A DNA stretch of 64,000 nucleotides from Gordionus sp. m RMFG-2023 (GCF_954871325.1 NC_088777.1:2234509-2298508), one strand, 5' to 3'; counted from the stretch's first letter, positions 25,140-40,339 are shown. The notes: generated by a model not told the origin, from the letters alone. Numbers and translations are program-made.

Positions 25140-25965
25140 TCAATATTGTAAAATGATTCGGACCAGACCTCTATGAGTGATTATAATTGTTACAATAAAA
25201 AAATATTTTAATTACCTTTTATATGATGCCCATATTAAAAAAAATTATTTTTTTGTCCCCCACCCCTTCATCCACTCTCCAGACCAAGTCATACCCATCA
25301 AGACAAAAAATGAATACTTCCAATCTAAAGATATTTAAGTTAGCTTTTATTTGATACCCCATATCGATATTTCGTGTTGATAAAAATATTCCTGACCCCC
25401 CAAGACCTAGACCAGCCATCTCTGAGTGATTATTATTATTACAATAAAAAAATATTTTAATTACCTTTTATACCCATATCAAAAAAATTGATTTTTACAA
25501 TTCCCCCTCCCTCTATCCACCTCCCAGACCAAGTCATACCCATCAAAACCAAGAATGGAGACCTTCAGTCAAAAGATATAAAAATTAGCTATTATATGAT
25601 ACCCATATCGATATTTTATTTTAATAAAAAATATTCTTGACTCCCCAGACCTAGACTCGCCCATTAAAGGGGTAGAGATTGACCTCCAGTTGAATAGACC
25701 TTTTGATTAGCTATCGATTGATACCCTATATTAGAAATCTTATTTCATAAGGCCAAAAACATTGAAAATTTATAAATAACAATAAAATGAAAAAGAAATA
25801 AAACCAAACGCGCGTAAAACGCGTTTTTAATTAAGATTCTTCTATATCATGGTTCAAACGTGATTAATATAGCTATTTATCCTTTAAAAAATTGAATTCT
25901 TAAAGGGATCCCTTTAAGACATATGATGATCCCGGATAGTTTTGATCCCTTTAAAAATTACGACA
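25140..25965 (-). repeat. Right inverted arm of the foldback element
   Basis: Inverted copy of 23417-24290. Substitutions and small indels distinguish the arms, so they are not being kept identical. The inner boundary is approximate. Confidence 0.8.
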
Positions 25966-26200
25966 TATATAAATTGAAAGCACTGGTTAGTTCATATTAG
26001 ATTGTCTATTCGAGTGAGCAATATAATATCGAATATAATGTTAAATGCATTTAAGAGACCTTTTCGTTCTGTTTGAAGTAATAAAAAAAAATGTATAACC
26101 GATATCCGAATATAGTTCACAATATTAACAATTCAATTTTAAACTGAATGACCTATAACCAATCATTTTAAGCCCCTAACGTGCAAAAATTAAAACTGAT
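25966..26200 (+). mobile_element. Continuation of the split LTR-element remnant
   Basis: ATTGAAAGCACTGGTTAGT and the following 200 bp match 38830-39030, giving the right half of the copy interrupted by the foldback. Broken fossil. Confidence 0.65.
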
Positions 26201-26284
26201 TTTAAACTTTGTTAACTTCTTCGTAATTTTTATATTCGAATTCTCGTTTATAAGTGATCATGTATTTTATACATATCAGGGTGA

Positions 26285-27080
26285 GATATAGAAGAATTTT
26301 TTTTTTATTAACTAAAAATGATTTATAAGATCGGCAAAATTTTTGATTGGAGGGGGGAGGGGGTTGGTTAGGGGAATGGTTGGGAATTTCCCGCTTATCT
26401 CCCCCGCCTCCGCCTCCGTCTACGCATATGTTTTACTATACAACAACAACTAAAATACCATTATAAAAAAAAACATTTTGAATTTTTTGGAAAGAGTAAG
26501 GCTTGAATTATCTAATTTTTGCGAAATATTTGTTTTTTTATTATAAAAAGATCAAGGCTATTAAAAAAAAATTATTTTTGCAAGGCCACAACATATAGCC
26601 CATGATAAAATACTGATTTTAAATTTTAATAAAATTGCCATCTGAAATAATAAACAAATTATTATAAATTTAAGTTTTATTTTTATGAAAAAAAGTACCT
26701 TTTAAAAATATATTTTTGTCTTAAATTTGTCTAATGTATTTTTATTTTTATTTTTATTAACACCTAAAAAAATTTCTAAAAATATAGATTTACATTTGAA
26801 GAGAAATATATTCTAAAGATATTTACTATTTTTAATATTTTTAATATTTTTTAAAAATATAAAAAAATTATATAAATAATTCTTAAATATATTTTTCTCA
26901 AGGACATATTTTACATCTTGGTTTTTTTTATTTAACGGGGTATTATAAATTCTAAAAATCACTTTTTCAAATTTTTAAATTTTCCAAAAAAAAATAAATA
27001 TAATTTATCCTCTAGAAAAAATAAATAAAATTAATTAATTTAATTTTAAAAAAATTATTTTTATATAACAAAAATAAAAA
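26285..27080 (+). other. 5' flank of duplicated gene unit A
   Basis: Aligns with the 5' flanks of copy B (about 40340-41150) and copy C (about 48950-49600 and 54600-54679), including the G-rich AGGGGGG stretch, the ACTAAAATACCATT block and TCTGAAATAATAAACAAA. It shows that the duplication covered upstream regulatory DNA as well as exons. Confidence 0.7.
27060..27080 (+). promoter_or_regulatory. Conserved A-rich leader upstream of the start codon
   Basis: TATATAACAAAAATAAAAA abuts the ATG of copy A. Copy C has TATAACAAAAAAATA and copy B a similar TATAAAATTTAAAAAAAAA. Conservation in all three copies supports this ATG as the real start. Confidence 0.55.
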
Positions 27081-28726
<1,646 letters not shown>

Positions 28727-30599
28727 AACTACGGTTGCCATATTAAAAAAAAAATTAATTATGAAATATTCTCCTAAATATTTATCAATTGATCAAAATT
28801 AAAAATTTTATCTTGAAATTGTAATAATTTATTAATTTGTCAAAATTAAAGAATTTTAGCTTGAAATTGTTTATTAAATTTGTAATTTGTAATCATTTAT
28901 GAAAAAAAAATTAAAATTATTAAAGTTATACATACCATTATTTGATTTTTCTTTAAATGAAGTAATAATTATAAGATATGTAAGGTTTTAGTCTTTGGAT
29001 AATATTTTTTTAAGGTATACGAAGTTAAAGATGTTAAAAAAATAAGTGTTTTAATAGGAAGTGATTTGTCATTTGTGTTAATTAATCATTTATGAATTAA
29101 AACGTATATTTGTGTCAAATAGTAGATGCGGCTCAAACTCTGAGTATCAAGTTAGAGTTAAATATCAAGCTTGGCCGAGGGAAAGGGAGGCAGTCTTGTT
29201 TGACATTAAAAATAGAGGTTCTCCATTAAGAAATCCGTTTCAGATTATAAATAATCTGGCCTTTCAACACCCAAAAAATATTCTAATGATTGTTTAAGGT
29301 TTATATTAAAAAAAAATTAAGCGTAAATATAAGTTGTATGAAGCCATGCTTAGGGTGCATTGCTAAATGTTATCATAAACGTTAAATACTATAGCCCACA
29401 TGACTTTCTTGATTGGAAGATTGGATTTTCTTTAGAAGTTCCGTTTGAAATTATTGTAAATGTTACAATTAAGGTTAGTGTTCCGAATCAATCAAAAGTT
29501 TTGATGCGTTTCGAATTCCAGTAAATAACAGATTCTAGAAGATTCTATAGAGAGTTGCCAGGCCAGGTTTTCAAATCAGATAATTATTTAAGCGAATGTT
29601 TCTTAAAATAAGTTCGACTTTTTTCTTTTTTTTAAAAAAATTATTCGAAGAAAAAGGGGTCTAAATTCTTTTCACTTACAGGCAAAGATGTATTTTTGAA
29701 CTTCTTTCGTCCGTTAAGATTATTGAAAATTATGGGGTTTCGAAGCTAAGTCATAATTGAAGCGTCTTAAAGTTTTTTGCCATTCGCTCAAACGTTCTAG
29801 TTAGGGGTAAGAAAGAACTCATTAACTCGTTGAAGATGTGGTATGTAGGCACACATCAAAATAATGGTAAATTTCTACTTATTTCCCCCATCATATTTAT
29901 CAAATGTAAAAAATAAAATCTTATCAGGACAAAGTGATGTTAAAATTGGTAAAATTTGATGTTTTAATTAAAATTTGCATAAAATAAACTTTACCATGAA
30001 TAAACTCTTAACTTTATACATATTATCAGTGTGTCAAAGTTAAGCGTTACTTTTTATTTAGTAGCGGTAGTTTTAGTAAGCTACTTTAGCAAAAAAAATA
30101 GCGATAGCAGTAGTAGCTCGCTACTTTTAATTTTAAATAAATACACATAATGATTTATTTTAAAAAATAAATTTATATTTAAATTTTCTAAAATTATAAT
30201 CTTATTTTATATTTAATTTAATATTTAAATCTATATTTAAAAATTATTTTTAAAAATATATTTATATTTAAATTTTCTAAAATTATAATCTTATTTTATA
30301 TTTAATTTTATATTTAAATTTAAAAAATCTGTAAAAATAAATCCATTTTCTAAAAATGAGATGGCAAAACCAAATTATAAAAAGTAAAAAGTTGTTTAAT
30401 TAAATTTGGAACACAGAATAAGTATAAACGATTACAAAAGGAAACGTCTTTTAAATATTGATAAACTTTAGATGTTTTGGCTTCATTAGTTATCACAAAA
30501 AATATAGGAAAAATACCTGCTAAGGTTTGTCAAACTGCATAAATTAAAAATTACCATAGTACGGTGGAATTAGATTGTGGAAGAATTCTAACAAAATAT
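28727..30599 (+). other. 3' flank of duplicated gene unit A
   Basis: Collinear with 42912-44684, for example GGAAGTGATTTGTCATTTGT, ATTGTGTCAAATAGTAGATG-like and GAAAAACCAAATTATAAAAA-like blocks. An open frame at 29112-29297 has no counterpart frame kept open in copy B, so it is not called a gene. Confidence 0.7.
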
Positions 30600-31570
30600 A
30601 CTTTACTTTGGTGTCCTGCCAATCAGACACGCCAATAGGGATAGCCTGTGATATGCTGAAAACGGTTTGGTAGCTCTCATTTTTCATATAATATGCAATG
30701 TCTATTGGGAGTCAATGCCATATTGCTAATACGTCCAAAACGATCGCTATTGCGTAGAAATGCTCCTATAGACCATGATCTGCCGCAGATGAAATTAGGA
30801 AGCTGCGCAGATGCATTATCACTAAGTAGAGTGCACTTATTGGATTGTCATAATAAATGTCTATCATAGATGGAAAGTTATATTATCAATATATTGTCGA
30901 TTACGGTTATTAATGTATTAAGTGATTCCCTTGTAAAACCTCGTGTTCAAAGAAAAATTATAAGCGAAAACGGTATGATAACAAAAGTTATTAATTTAGT
31001 TCGTAAGTTAAATTGCATAAGCCCTATCATTTTAAGTCCCTGTCAAAACACATGGTAGAAGGAGCTAAAAAGAGTGTTAAAGATAAGTATTTTGAATGCA
31101 ATGGAAAACAAGATGTCAAAATTCAGATAGCTCTAATATTAATATTATATTGCATCAAAACATTTAACTTGGAAAAATTGCTGGTATAGTGAACCATTTT
31201 TGAAGACTCTTCTAGTTTTAAATCAATGTCCAAATACCTTCGCATAAAAAGGCGGAGGAATATGGAAACCACAAATTTTACTGCCAAATGCAAAATTTGC
31301 TAATAATTTGACAAAGTGGATAAAAATGAATTAGAAACGGGCTAGAACCCTGGTACTATATTAGTGTGAAAAGTAGAACATGCTTATGAAATAGAGTTAT
31401 ATGGAAAAAGAATTTTAGCAAAGCATGTAACAACTCAGAGGGTCACTCAACAAGATGATCAAACATCCTGGATCCAAATAATCGTGAAGAAACCAAACCC
31501 TGGAAGTGAAAATTTTTATAGAATACTGATAGAGAATAGATCAAAAAGATAGTGGTTTCAGGGAATATTA
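30600..31570 (+). mobile_element. LTR-element remnant downstream of copy A
   Basis: Begins with ACTTTGGTGTCCT-type sequence shared with 16945 and 44685, followed by a segment also seen (in decayed form) near 26000, 38850 and, inverted, 56270-56470. The shared segment includes a peptide-like block ending NLVRKLNCISPI. This is a Gypsy-type fossil by association with the other copies. It is broken, with no LTR pair resolved. Confidence 0.5.
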
Positions 31571-34500
31571 TTAGCTCATTTTTAGGTAACGGGGATATGA
31601 TATGAAAAAAATATAAATTAAGTTTAAAATTAAAATAATCATTTCCGAGAGGAAAATATTCAAATTTCTGCTTTTGACATGATGTATTTTATCATGTACA
31701 AGGGTTGCCAATTTCTAAAACGACTCTAATTATTTTTTATTTAAATTTAATCCTTTTTGTTAATTTAATAATCTTATAAAATAATTAGATTAACGTGCCG
31801 TATTTATGATAACCATTGATATTTATTTAAATGGCAAATCACGATGCACTTTTAAGTTCTTTCACTGAGAAAAAAAAAGAATATAATTTTAATTGTACTT
31901 TCAATACATTATATGTGATTACCATTGTGTGTAAGAATTGTAAAAAAATGTATCTTATTGATATGAAATATATAAAATGAAGAATTGATAAAATTAAATT
32001 TAAAGAATAATGTGATGAAATAAAAATTGACAAATCCCAGACATGATAGTTAGGATTAAAAATAAATAAAGTTAGAGATTAAAATTAAGTAAAGTTAGAG
32101 AGTGAACATGAGTCAAAGATGGGTTATAAATAATTCAAAGAATATTGTAAGAAATTTATATATATAAAGGCATAATAGGGTATATATGTAAGGTAAAATA
32201 ATTATAATAATTTTTTGATTTTATATATGTAAATGTGGATTCATATATATATATATATAAAAAGCTATAATAATGATATAAGATATTGGATGGCATTGGA
32301 ATATAGTTTATTTATGGAATTTTGGTATATTAATATGTGATATTTATATAATTATAAGTCTCATGTGAATATTGGTATCAGGAATTTTGTTTTTAAGATC
32401 TGAATTTAGGATTAAGAAGTGTATCTGGGATAATGCTAAAAGGAAAAAATAAAAAATACATGACTTATTGTAAATATTCTGTCCAATCAACTACAATGAT
32501 TCTGCCATCATATCAGCTACAATGATGCTGGATTAATGATACCAAGCCTAAGATAGAGTTATCAAGACTAACCAATGATGCAATGGATCAATCAAGCTAT
32601 GACTCAACCGTTAAGATTTAATGACAATCAACAAGTACAATATCAATCTAGCTATGGCCTACTAACTGTTAAGACTAAATAGAGGGGCGTCATTAGTCTT
32701 TACAATCTCAGGGGACTCAACTTAAATTTTACTTTTTTATTCCAAACTCTTAAATCATTCTGAATTTGGTTTTTTGTCATTTATTATGTCTACAAATAAA
32801 AAAAGTAAAACAATACAAAATTTCTAAATATAATATTTTTTAATACAAAATATTTATATATTTATTACAATATTAAATATTTTCGATTGAAATATAAATA
32901 TATTTTTTGTCCTGTGAATTACAAGTGATACGAAAGGTTAACCTCTTGAGAGTGGTTTTTAGGTCTAACTAAATCATAGAGGATAATATAAACGACTAAT
33001 CCAATTCATAAGTAAGACTATATGGTGATAACCTAGATTATATTATGAAAGCTAGATAAGTAATCGAGAAAATTATTGTGAGATATTAAATTTCTTAAAG
33101 ATTATTTTCCATTTTTATGATATATAAACGACTAGACAGTTGACCATTATAGCTCATCTAAATTATGCAATCAAAGGTTCTCAACAGCATGAGTAATAAT
33201 CTTAAATTATATAGCCACACAATAGATGCTGGTTAATTTGCAGTCATAGAAATGACACTCACTATGTAAACTCTTCTCAGAATTTATTATGTTATATAAA
33301 TTGATAAAACAAAAAAACTAAAAATCTTAAAAGAAATAATTATGCAAATATATTGAAGCCTTGAGTTATTTACAGGGCAAGGATTATATCAGAAATGAGA
33401 CATTTTGTAACTATAAAATAAGAACCAGACAGAGTGATATGATGAACAATTAAGATTTTATGTATTATTGTCGCTCCACCTCTAGTTGGTATATTATATC
33501 TTTAAATAATAGTAGTTTCTAATAATATCAAAAATATACTCGTATTAAAAATCAAATAAGAAAAAAATATAGCTTTGTTAAAAACATGTAAAAAAAAGAA
33601 AAGAAAATATAATATTTAATAAGTTTATATCCATTGTGGATAATAAGATGTTTTACTTTTAAACATATTTTTAAATAAATAGATGGCGTTAAAGAATTGA
33701 ATTCAAATTGTCACTTATCTTAATTATGAAAAGCAATTATTAGTAAAATTTATTAAAATATTAACTGTAATATATTATATAACTGTCAAATAAGACTGTA
33801 AAAGTGGTATTTTACTTAATATTTTATAACCAATTTTTGATATAATAGAGGATTATCAACTATATGTCTACTTACTTTTTATAAAGAAATTTCTTATACT
33901 TATTAAGACCTTGAAAATATTTTTAGGAAAAGGCATGGTAATTAAATTTAAAAATGAATAATATAGTTGATTAATGATTTTGAACTCGGCTAATTAGAAA
34001 ATTAAATTTATCAATTTTCAATTAATAAATGATAATATTTATTTAATTATGGTTATAAAATAATTTAAATAATAAAAATCAATTAAGCTTCAACTGTTAA
34101 TTCTAAAATAATATTTAGACATTAGGAGTGATATTGATATTCCATTTTTAACAAAGAAGTTGATTATTATAATTTATATGTATTAATCTATTCTAATAAT
34201 TAAAGAAAATAAAAATTTATATAGTCTAATTAATTTTGAAATATTAAAATTAATAGAATCATATAAGAAATCGTTCAGGGGGATATCAAAAATTTTTATT
34301 TTTGTAATATTAGGGAGACATTGAGAAAAAAGATTTTTCGCTCAGGGGGCTATAGCCTCTATGCCCCCCCCCCTCCTGGAACAGAAATAAGAAAATAAAT
34401 TAATAATAATTTATATATTTTTTTTGATCATTTATTAAAATTTATATAGACATCTTCGATTATATATATATTAATAAATTGTATTTCTTTGCCCCAGTTT

Positions 34501-35290
34501 GATTCCTCAAGAAAGTGGATTTTTGTATCTGTCGATTTATAATTGTCATTTATGGACGTTTTTTAGTATATTTTCTATAAGGAAGAGATGGATATTTAAT
34601 TTTCCATGTTTGCTTATTAAACTTTTTATTTTATTGAATTGATAAAAATATATGCGACAATGATTATATAAATAAATAAATATAATTTAAATAGGATCAT
34701 AGAAAATTTTGGGTTTTTGTTACAAATGAGCCCCCATTAGCCGTTGTAAATTTAAATGAATGTATACACTCATGTCAACCTCTTTTAAAGACCCCCTATT
34801 GTCACATAGAACGCTGATTTGTGCATGAATTTGTCGATAAATTAAGCTGTCACAGACCAATTCAGATACCGAATATATACCCTATATATATATATATATA
34901 TATTGGTTTTTATATTTAATAAATTATTACAACTTAATATTACTCTGGTCTCTTAATATGATCATTGTGACAAATCCCAATGGTTCCGTCCTCGAATATG
35001 TCATTCAATTTCTTTCCCACATTTTCTATTATATTGTATATCCCCTATTTTTTTTTATTCTTATTATCGAAGAAACGAGTCCATATATTTTGTCCCACTA
35101 AAATATTTAATGTTCATTCTTTCATGGTGATAAGCAATGCCTTTATATATTAAAAAAAATCCGAAGACACTTTGGTCCTTCGACTCAAAAATAATTTAGC
35201 AAGCATTACACCTTCACGGTTCCTGGAATTATTAAAGTATAAATGGGTCATCCAAACAATATCTTTTTCTTGTTTACCCTTTTTAATCCA
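31571..35290. other. AT-rich DNA without recognised genes
   Basis: Contains TA tracts (near 32247 and 34883) and weak short repeats around 32480-32690 (CAAGCTATGACTCAACCGTT-type). C/G-rich patches at about 32690 and 34330-34375 may bound a decayed non-coding element. None of this is strong enough to name. Confidence 0.45.
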
Positions 35291-38210
35291 ATTTCTCGTT
35301 ATCCATTCTCTTTCAGCCTAGACATTAGAGCTAGGAAGGATGACATGATGGTGCCAGTATATGTTTTATTTGTAACGAAGTACAAAAAGATGTATTGAGA
35401 ACTGTTAAAGGGGTGAACAATGTAAAGAGAACATGGGTCGAAGGCTGGATCAAAGGCACAAGACGGGAACAACAAAAGTAAAAGAGGATCATAAGGAAAT
35501 AGTTTAAACATTGAGAATTTAAGGTAAAGAAAAAAAATAAAGAAAGATATAAGGAGAATCAAATAATGTGGGAGGATATCGATAAAACATTACAAGGTAC
35601 ACAGAGAGATAAAAGAAGAATAAAAGAGGATTATTCAGAAAAACAATTAAAGAAAGAACGGAGCAAATTAAATGAAAGATGGCGGAGTGGAAAAGTGGGC
35701 AAAATATTATATGGTCAAGAGCCAAGTGTGGAAAAGTGGATCAGAGGAGATAAATGGGAAGAATGGTATGAAGATAAAATAAATAGAAAGGAAATAAATG
35801 AAAAAGGAACAGAAATAAAGGGTAGATACAGGGATAAGAGAAACTAAAGTTATCCGAAGAAAAACAGTAAATAACTTTAAAAAAAAGAATAGACGGACTA
35901 GTAACAAGATATAATGAGATTTAGAGAGACTTTTAAAGCATTTTGAAGTAGAAATAAGGTTAAAAAAGATTATGAACCAAAGTATCTCCCAAAGAATAGT
36001 GTACCATATGAATGGAGAGATAATGTAGACGAGGAATTTAATAAATGGGTTAATGAAGGGATAATTAAACAAGTAGATAATCATGAGTGGGCTATTCCGC
36101 TAGTTACAATAAAGAAATCGAAGGGAGATTTGAGATTATGCACCGATTTAAGAACAACCCTGAATCCTTGGATAATGAAAGATAAATATCCATTACCAAG
36201 GATTGAAGAAATAATAACTGTATTGAAAGGGGAGAAATATTTTTCCAAACTAGATTTTTCAAACGCATATTTAAAATTACCGGTTAGTGTTCAGACAAGC
36301 AGGCTATTAACATTAACCACGCCAAAAGAGTTATTTGCGTTTTTAAGATTACCATTTGGTTTTAGTATTTCCAACTCCGTTTTTCAATAAACTATGACCG
36401 GAATATTTCAATGATTGGTAGAAGCATATTCTTATATAGATGATTAATTGGTAACAAGAAAAACTAAGGAGAATGACGAGAGATTAGAAGAAATGCTAAA
36501 AATAATAACATAGAAGGGTTTGAGTGCAAGTAAAAAGAAGAGTATATTTGGGGTGAAGGAGGTTGAATATTTTTATTTTCTTTTAAGCTTTCACCTTTTC
36601 TGGTGTTAAGCTCCTTCAATATCTCTCTCCACTTATTATTTTTCATGCTATCTCTTTTATCTAATTTATACTTCTTCATATTGGCTCTAAACCTTATAGC
36701 CCCATTGAGTTTTGGCCTTCCTCACCTTATTTCCTATATAGTTCATAGGCCTTCTTATTGTGTGCCCATATCACCTAAGTCTGTTCACCATTATCTTAGT
36801 CTTAATAGGTACTACCTTTAATCTTCCTAGTATTCTTTTACTTCGCACCTTATCCCTTCTTGATACCCCAGCAATCATCCTCAGAATTCTCATCTCCATA
36901 GTTTGTAGACTTCTCTCGTCTGATTCTTTGGTTGGCCATGTTTCCTAACTATATAGAATAGTTGTTTGTACTATGGAACTGTAAATTTTTATCATTCAAT
37001 TTGTGTGGGATTCTTTTAGCATTCCAGATAAAGATTTCCACTTTATTAATTTTACTCTTTATCTCTTTCTCTATTGTGCCGTTTGTTTGTATAGTGGAGC
37101 CCAAATATTTTAAGCTTTCAATTTCCGATATCTGCCATTCATTTATATCAATGCTCTCTGTTTACTTTTAGTCCGTGCTTTTCTAAGATATTTATCCAGC
37201 TTCTTTCATTTCATCCTTGAATTCGGCAAGTATCACAATATCATCTGCAAATATCATATTCCAAGGGACTGTTTACGATATAGACTGTGACAATACATCT
37301 ATTACTGTTACGAAGAGCCTGGGGTTCTGTTTCCAAGCATACATTATAACCCACTAGGCCACCCCGGCTGGAGATTGAATATTAGGGCCATAAAATAAAT
37401 TACAGTATAGAAAGTATAAATAAAATGAGACAGCCCAGCAACAAAAAGGAAATACAATCCTTTTTGAGTATGATAAATTATTATCATATGTTAATAAATT
37501 CGTTTGCAGAATTAGCTAGTCCATTATATCAGTTGATAAAGATAGATGTAAGATCTGAATGGTGAAAGGCGCGAGATAGCAGTTTAAATAAACTTAAAGA
37601 ATTATTAGGAAAAGGGTAAATTTTAAATTGTTTTGATAATATATAAAAAGAGGTTATATTAGCAGTGGATGCTTCAATGAAAGGAATTGGAGGAGTCTTA
37701 TTAAATTTGGTATATAACTATGAGAAACCAGTAATATATATATATGAGTGAATTAAGAGGAGCAGACAGAAATTATACTGTATTAGAGAAAGAATCGTTA
37801 TCTGTAATATTTGGACTAGGAAAGTGCAGAGAATATGTTATAGGGAGAAGGTCTACGATTTGGATAGGCAATAAACTATTAATAGGATTATTAAAAAAGG
37901 AACCCAAATATGATGCTATCAAAAAGATTACAAAGTTGGATAATAATGGTAGAGTGATTTGATGTAGAAATTAAGTATAGGGATGGAGAGAGAATAATCT
38001 AACGGATGTAATTCATAGAATGGCAATAGAAGAGGATAAGGAAGAAAATAAGGAGGGATTAGGGGAGATTATAAATAATACAATTATAAGAAGGATAATA
38101 ATAGTAATCAGTAATAATAGATTAAGATGGGAGAATACAACAGAGGGGAAGTTAAAAGATAAAGGAATGGCCGTTTTTTTAAAATATAAATTATAATGAC
38201 AGATGGGGAC
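35291..38210 (+). mobile_element. Gypsy-type LTR-element fossil, pol region
   Basis: Plus-strand sequence includes a reverse transcriptase block at 36060-36390 (RLCTDLRTTLNP, YPLPRIEEI, KLDFSNAYLKLPV, LPFGF), and an RNase H block near 37660-37960 (AVDASMKGIGGVLL, then YTVLEKESLSVIFGL). The order and motifs are Gypsy type. A lysine/glutamate-rich upstream frame (35566-35847) fits a gag or linker region. The element is broken, with several breaks, and interrupted by a LINE at 36572-37372. LTRs were not resolved. Confidence 0.8.
36572..37372 (-). mobile_element. RTE-like LINE, 801-bp internally deleted copy
   Basis: On the minus strand the copy opens with GCCGGGGTGGCCTAGTGGG (tRNA A-box-like), matching the 5' end of the full element at 62157. 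It then jumps to the C-terminal reverse transcriptase region: ADDIVILAEF (about 37217-37256), ESLKYLGSTIQTNGTIEKEI, KINKVEIFIWNAKRIPHKLN, and finally LKELNTRKGESL near the 3' end. The N-terminal endonuclease and most of the reverse transcriptase are absent. The copy is flanked by GGTTGAATATT (36561-36571) and GATTGAATATT (37373-37383), a target duplication of 11 bp with one difference. It therefore appears to have inserted as a unit into the Gypsy fossil. The C-terminal frame also contains later stops. Confidence 0.85.
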
Positions 38211-39590
38211 TAACGTTCTATCGCTTTTGTGTCTTAGATATTATTATTGTAGGAAATTCCATTGATCCTAGAGAGTACAAAGCTGCTTTAAGGATTTGTC
38301 GTTCATAAATACCATACGATATATCTTGCAGATAAATTATTACAGAAAACGAACTACTTGAGGTAATATTTCGTACAAATAGATGCAAGTAAAGTATTAC
38401 GAGTTATCGTTTTGTGCAATGGCCACTTGAGTTAGTAAACTACAATCATGAAATTATATATAGAATGGGAAGCTAAAATATATGCGAAGATGCATTATCA
38501 CTCTTAAGAAGAGGATTAGAGGACGCGTGATAAAACTCACAAAATTAAAGAGATCTAGACTGTGCACACGCACAAGGAAAGACGTTAAGAAGTTACACTG
38601 TCGAAATGATCAATAGAATAATTTTGAATTTAGAAAACTTAAATATGGGAAAAATATGTATATTCTAATCGTAAATTAGGTAATATCATTCGAATATATT
38701 TATTTAGGCAACTTCATAAAACTGTGAATAGGAAGCCAAGAAAATGGTCTCGAAATTCGTCAAATCTTAGTATATTCATGCAATTTAATATTGGAGAGGA
38801 TTATATTTGATTTGGTATTATATGTAAATTGAAAGCACTGGTTAGTCATAATGGATTGTCTATTCGAGTGAACAATATAATTTCGATTATAATGTGATAA
38901 ATGCATTAGGAGATCCTTATGTACGGTTTGATGTTCTATTAAAGGTTATAACCGACAGCTCGGTACAGTTTAATAATTATCAATTCAATTTAAGCTGATT
39001 GACCCAAAACCGATCACTTTAACCCCATAATATCTAATAACTAAAAAATGATAATAAACGCTGAAATATAAGTAACACTATGGCAAAAGTCAAGAATAAG
39101 ATAATAAAATGAACAACAACAATGTGAAAATTTCCATAAAATCAAAGATTAGATTGGGAAGAGTATGGAAACAAAAATTTGACGACGATAAAAGGGTGTA
39201 ATGCGTCACAATTTGATGATATAAAATGAGTGTTTAAAAAATAAATGTAAACAAACTTGCAGAATTGGTATATAGTATCTATAATAATAGGAGAACATGT
39301 GTACGAGGTTGGGGTCAATCAAGTCATCTGGAATAAGTTAATCACGAAGTGACAAGCCTGGAAAAGGAAAATACAGGAATAGTTATCCAGAATAAACCAA
39401 AAAAAAAGAAATGGCGCGATAACAACGGAAGTTTCGGGAAAAATGCCTTATTTAATAAGGTAAGGGGGAAATGTAAAATGGTACGAATGAATAAAATAAA
39501 TTTGAATAGAAAAAAATATATAAATTATTTCACCCAATTCCAAATGCTTCCTATTCTTGTATGCTCTTAATTTAAACCGAACTAATCCAT
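38211..39590 (+). mobile_element. LTR-element remnant upstream of copy B
   Basis: Collinear with the split copy at 22700-23416 plus 25966-26200, and uninterrupted here, so it serves as the reference for two insertion sites. The right part (39150-39570) includes a lysine/asparagine-rich frame that may be gag-derived. Broken fossil. Confidence 0.6.
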
Positions 39591-40339
39591 ATAAATCAGA
39601 ATATTTTTTTAAAATTTAGTAAATCTACCTACGAGAACCCTTTACAGATCTTACGAGAAATAATCAAAGCTACTTGTTTGGAAAAGAAATTGTAATTTTC
39701 AATCGTAAATTTTTGAGTTATATACTAAATGGAAAAAAAAAATTAAGAGATGCTCATAATTGTACTAAAAAACGTATAAATTAAATACAAATATAACTTT
39801 ACATATAAAGCGCAATCAAGATTTTACTAGGAAGAGGAGAAGGATTATATTAGGCTGGTTATTTCTACCATTAATTTTATTGGAGGTCTTTAGGCCGACT
39901 TATTATATGGATAAGTTATTATTTTTTATAAAACTAATTTTGGTATTATTGTAATCAAGGACCCCGGAAGAAGGACATTTATGAGTCCCGTTCCATTTCC
40001 TGTCCCGGTAAAAAAAAATGCTCCTTTCCGGTTTATTTTCAGCTTTCGGAACGTTCGTAGAAAAGTATCTTACATAATATATATTTTTGTTTTTACATTT
40101 TAATTAAATCTTTTATTTAATCATCATAAATGTTTATATTGGTTTCTTTGTGGTGTTGTAGTCTATGAATAAATAACAAAAAGTTTATTTTAAAAAAAAC
40201 GCTTCTGGTGGGTGATTCCTAACACGTTCCGGTTCAGGTCTATAACTTTTCTCAAAGCGTGTTCTATGTCCCTAAGGCGATATTATTTTATTCATATTTA
40301 GGTTAGAGGTAGTGGTGGGGGGGGGGACTGTATAAGAGA
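39591..40339. other. Non-coding DNA, possible decayed MITE
   Basis: No gene. Between about 39955 and 40275 there is GC-richer sequence (GGACCCCGGAAGAAGGAC, GTTCCGGTTC) resembling hAT subterminal sequence. Terminal repeats could not be confirmed. Confidence 0.4.

Larger units (their letters stand above)
23417..25965. mobile_element. 2.5-kb foldback-type DNA element with very long inverted repeats
   Basis: The left end TGTCGTAATTTTTTAAGGG and the reverse complement of the right end, TGTCGTAATTTTTAAAGGG, match, and the match continues inward for about 850 bp on each side. Arms contain internal direct repeats of about 245 bp (GGGTCAGGAATATTTTTATC and CGATATGGGTATCAA). The unoccupied form of the site survives at about 38810-38835 in a related LTR-element copy, so both boundaries are supported. 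Flanking TATA-type sequence may be the target duplication. No transposase was seen, so it is non-autonomous and of unassigned superfamily. Confidence 0.85.

Noticed and set aside
29112-29297. Open frame in the 3' flank of copy A as a gene
   Set aside because: The matching region of copy B (43300-43500) does not keep the frame open, and there is no signal peptide or domain.
32690-34375. A 1.7-kb non-coding transposon bounded by GGGGCG and poly-C ends
   Set aside because: Proposed ends do not form convincing inverted repeats and no target duplication was seen.
35299-36084. Minus-strand hydrophobic open frames
   Set aside because: They lie opposite the lysine-rich Gypsy frames, and their composition is what antisense of AAA/GAA-rich coding sequence gives.
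36603-37171. Plus-strand hydrophobic frames resembling membrane proteins
   Set aside because: They are antisense to the minus-strand LINE reverse transcriptase fragment.
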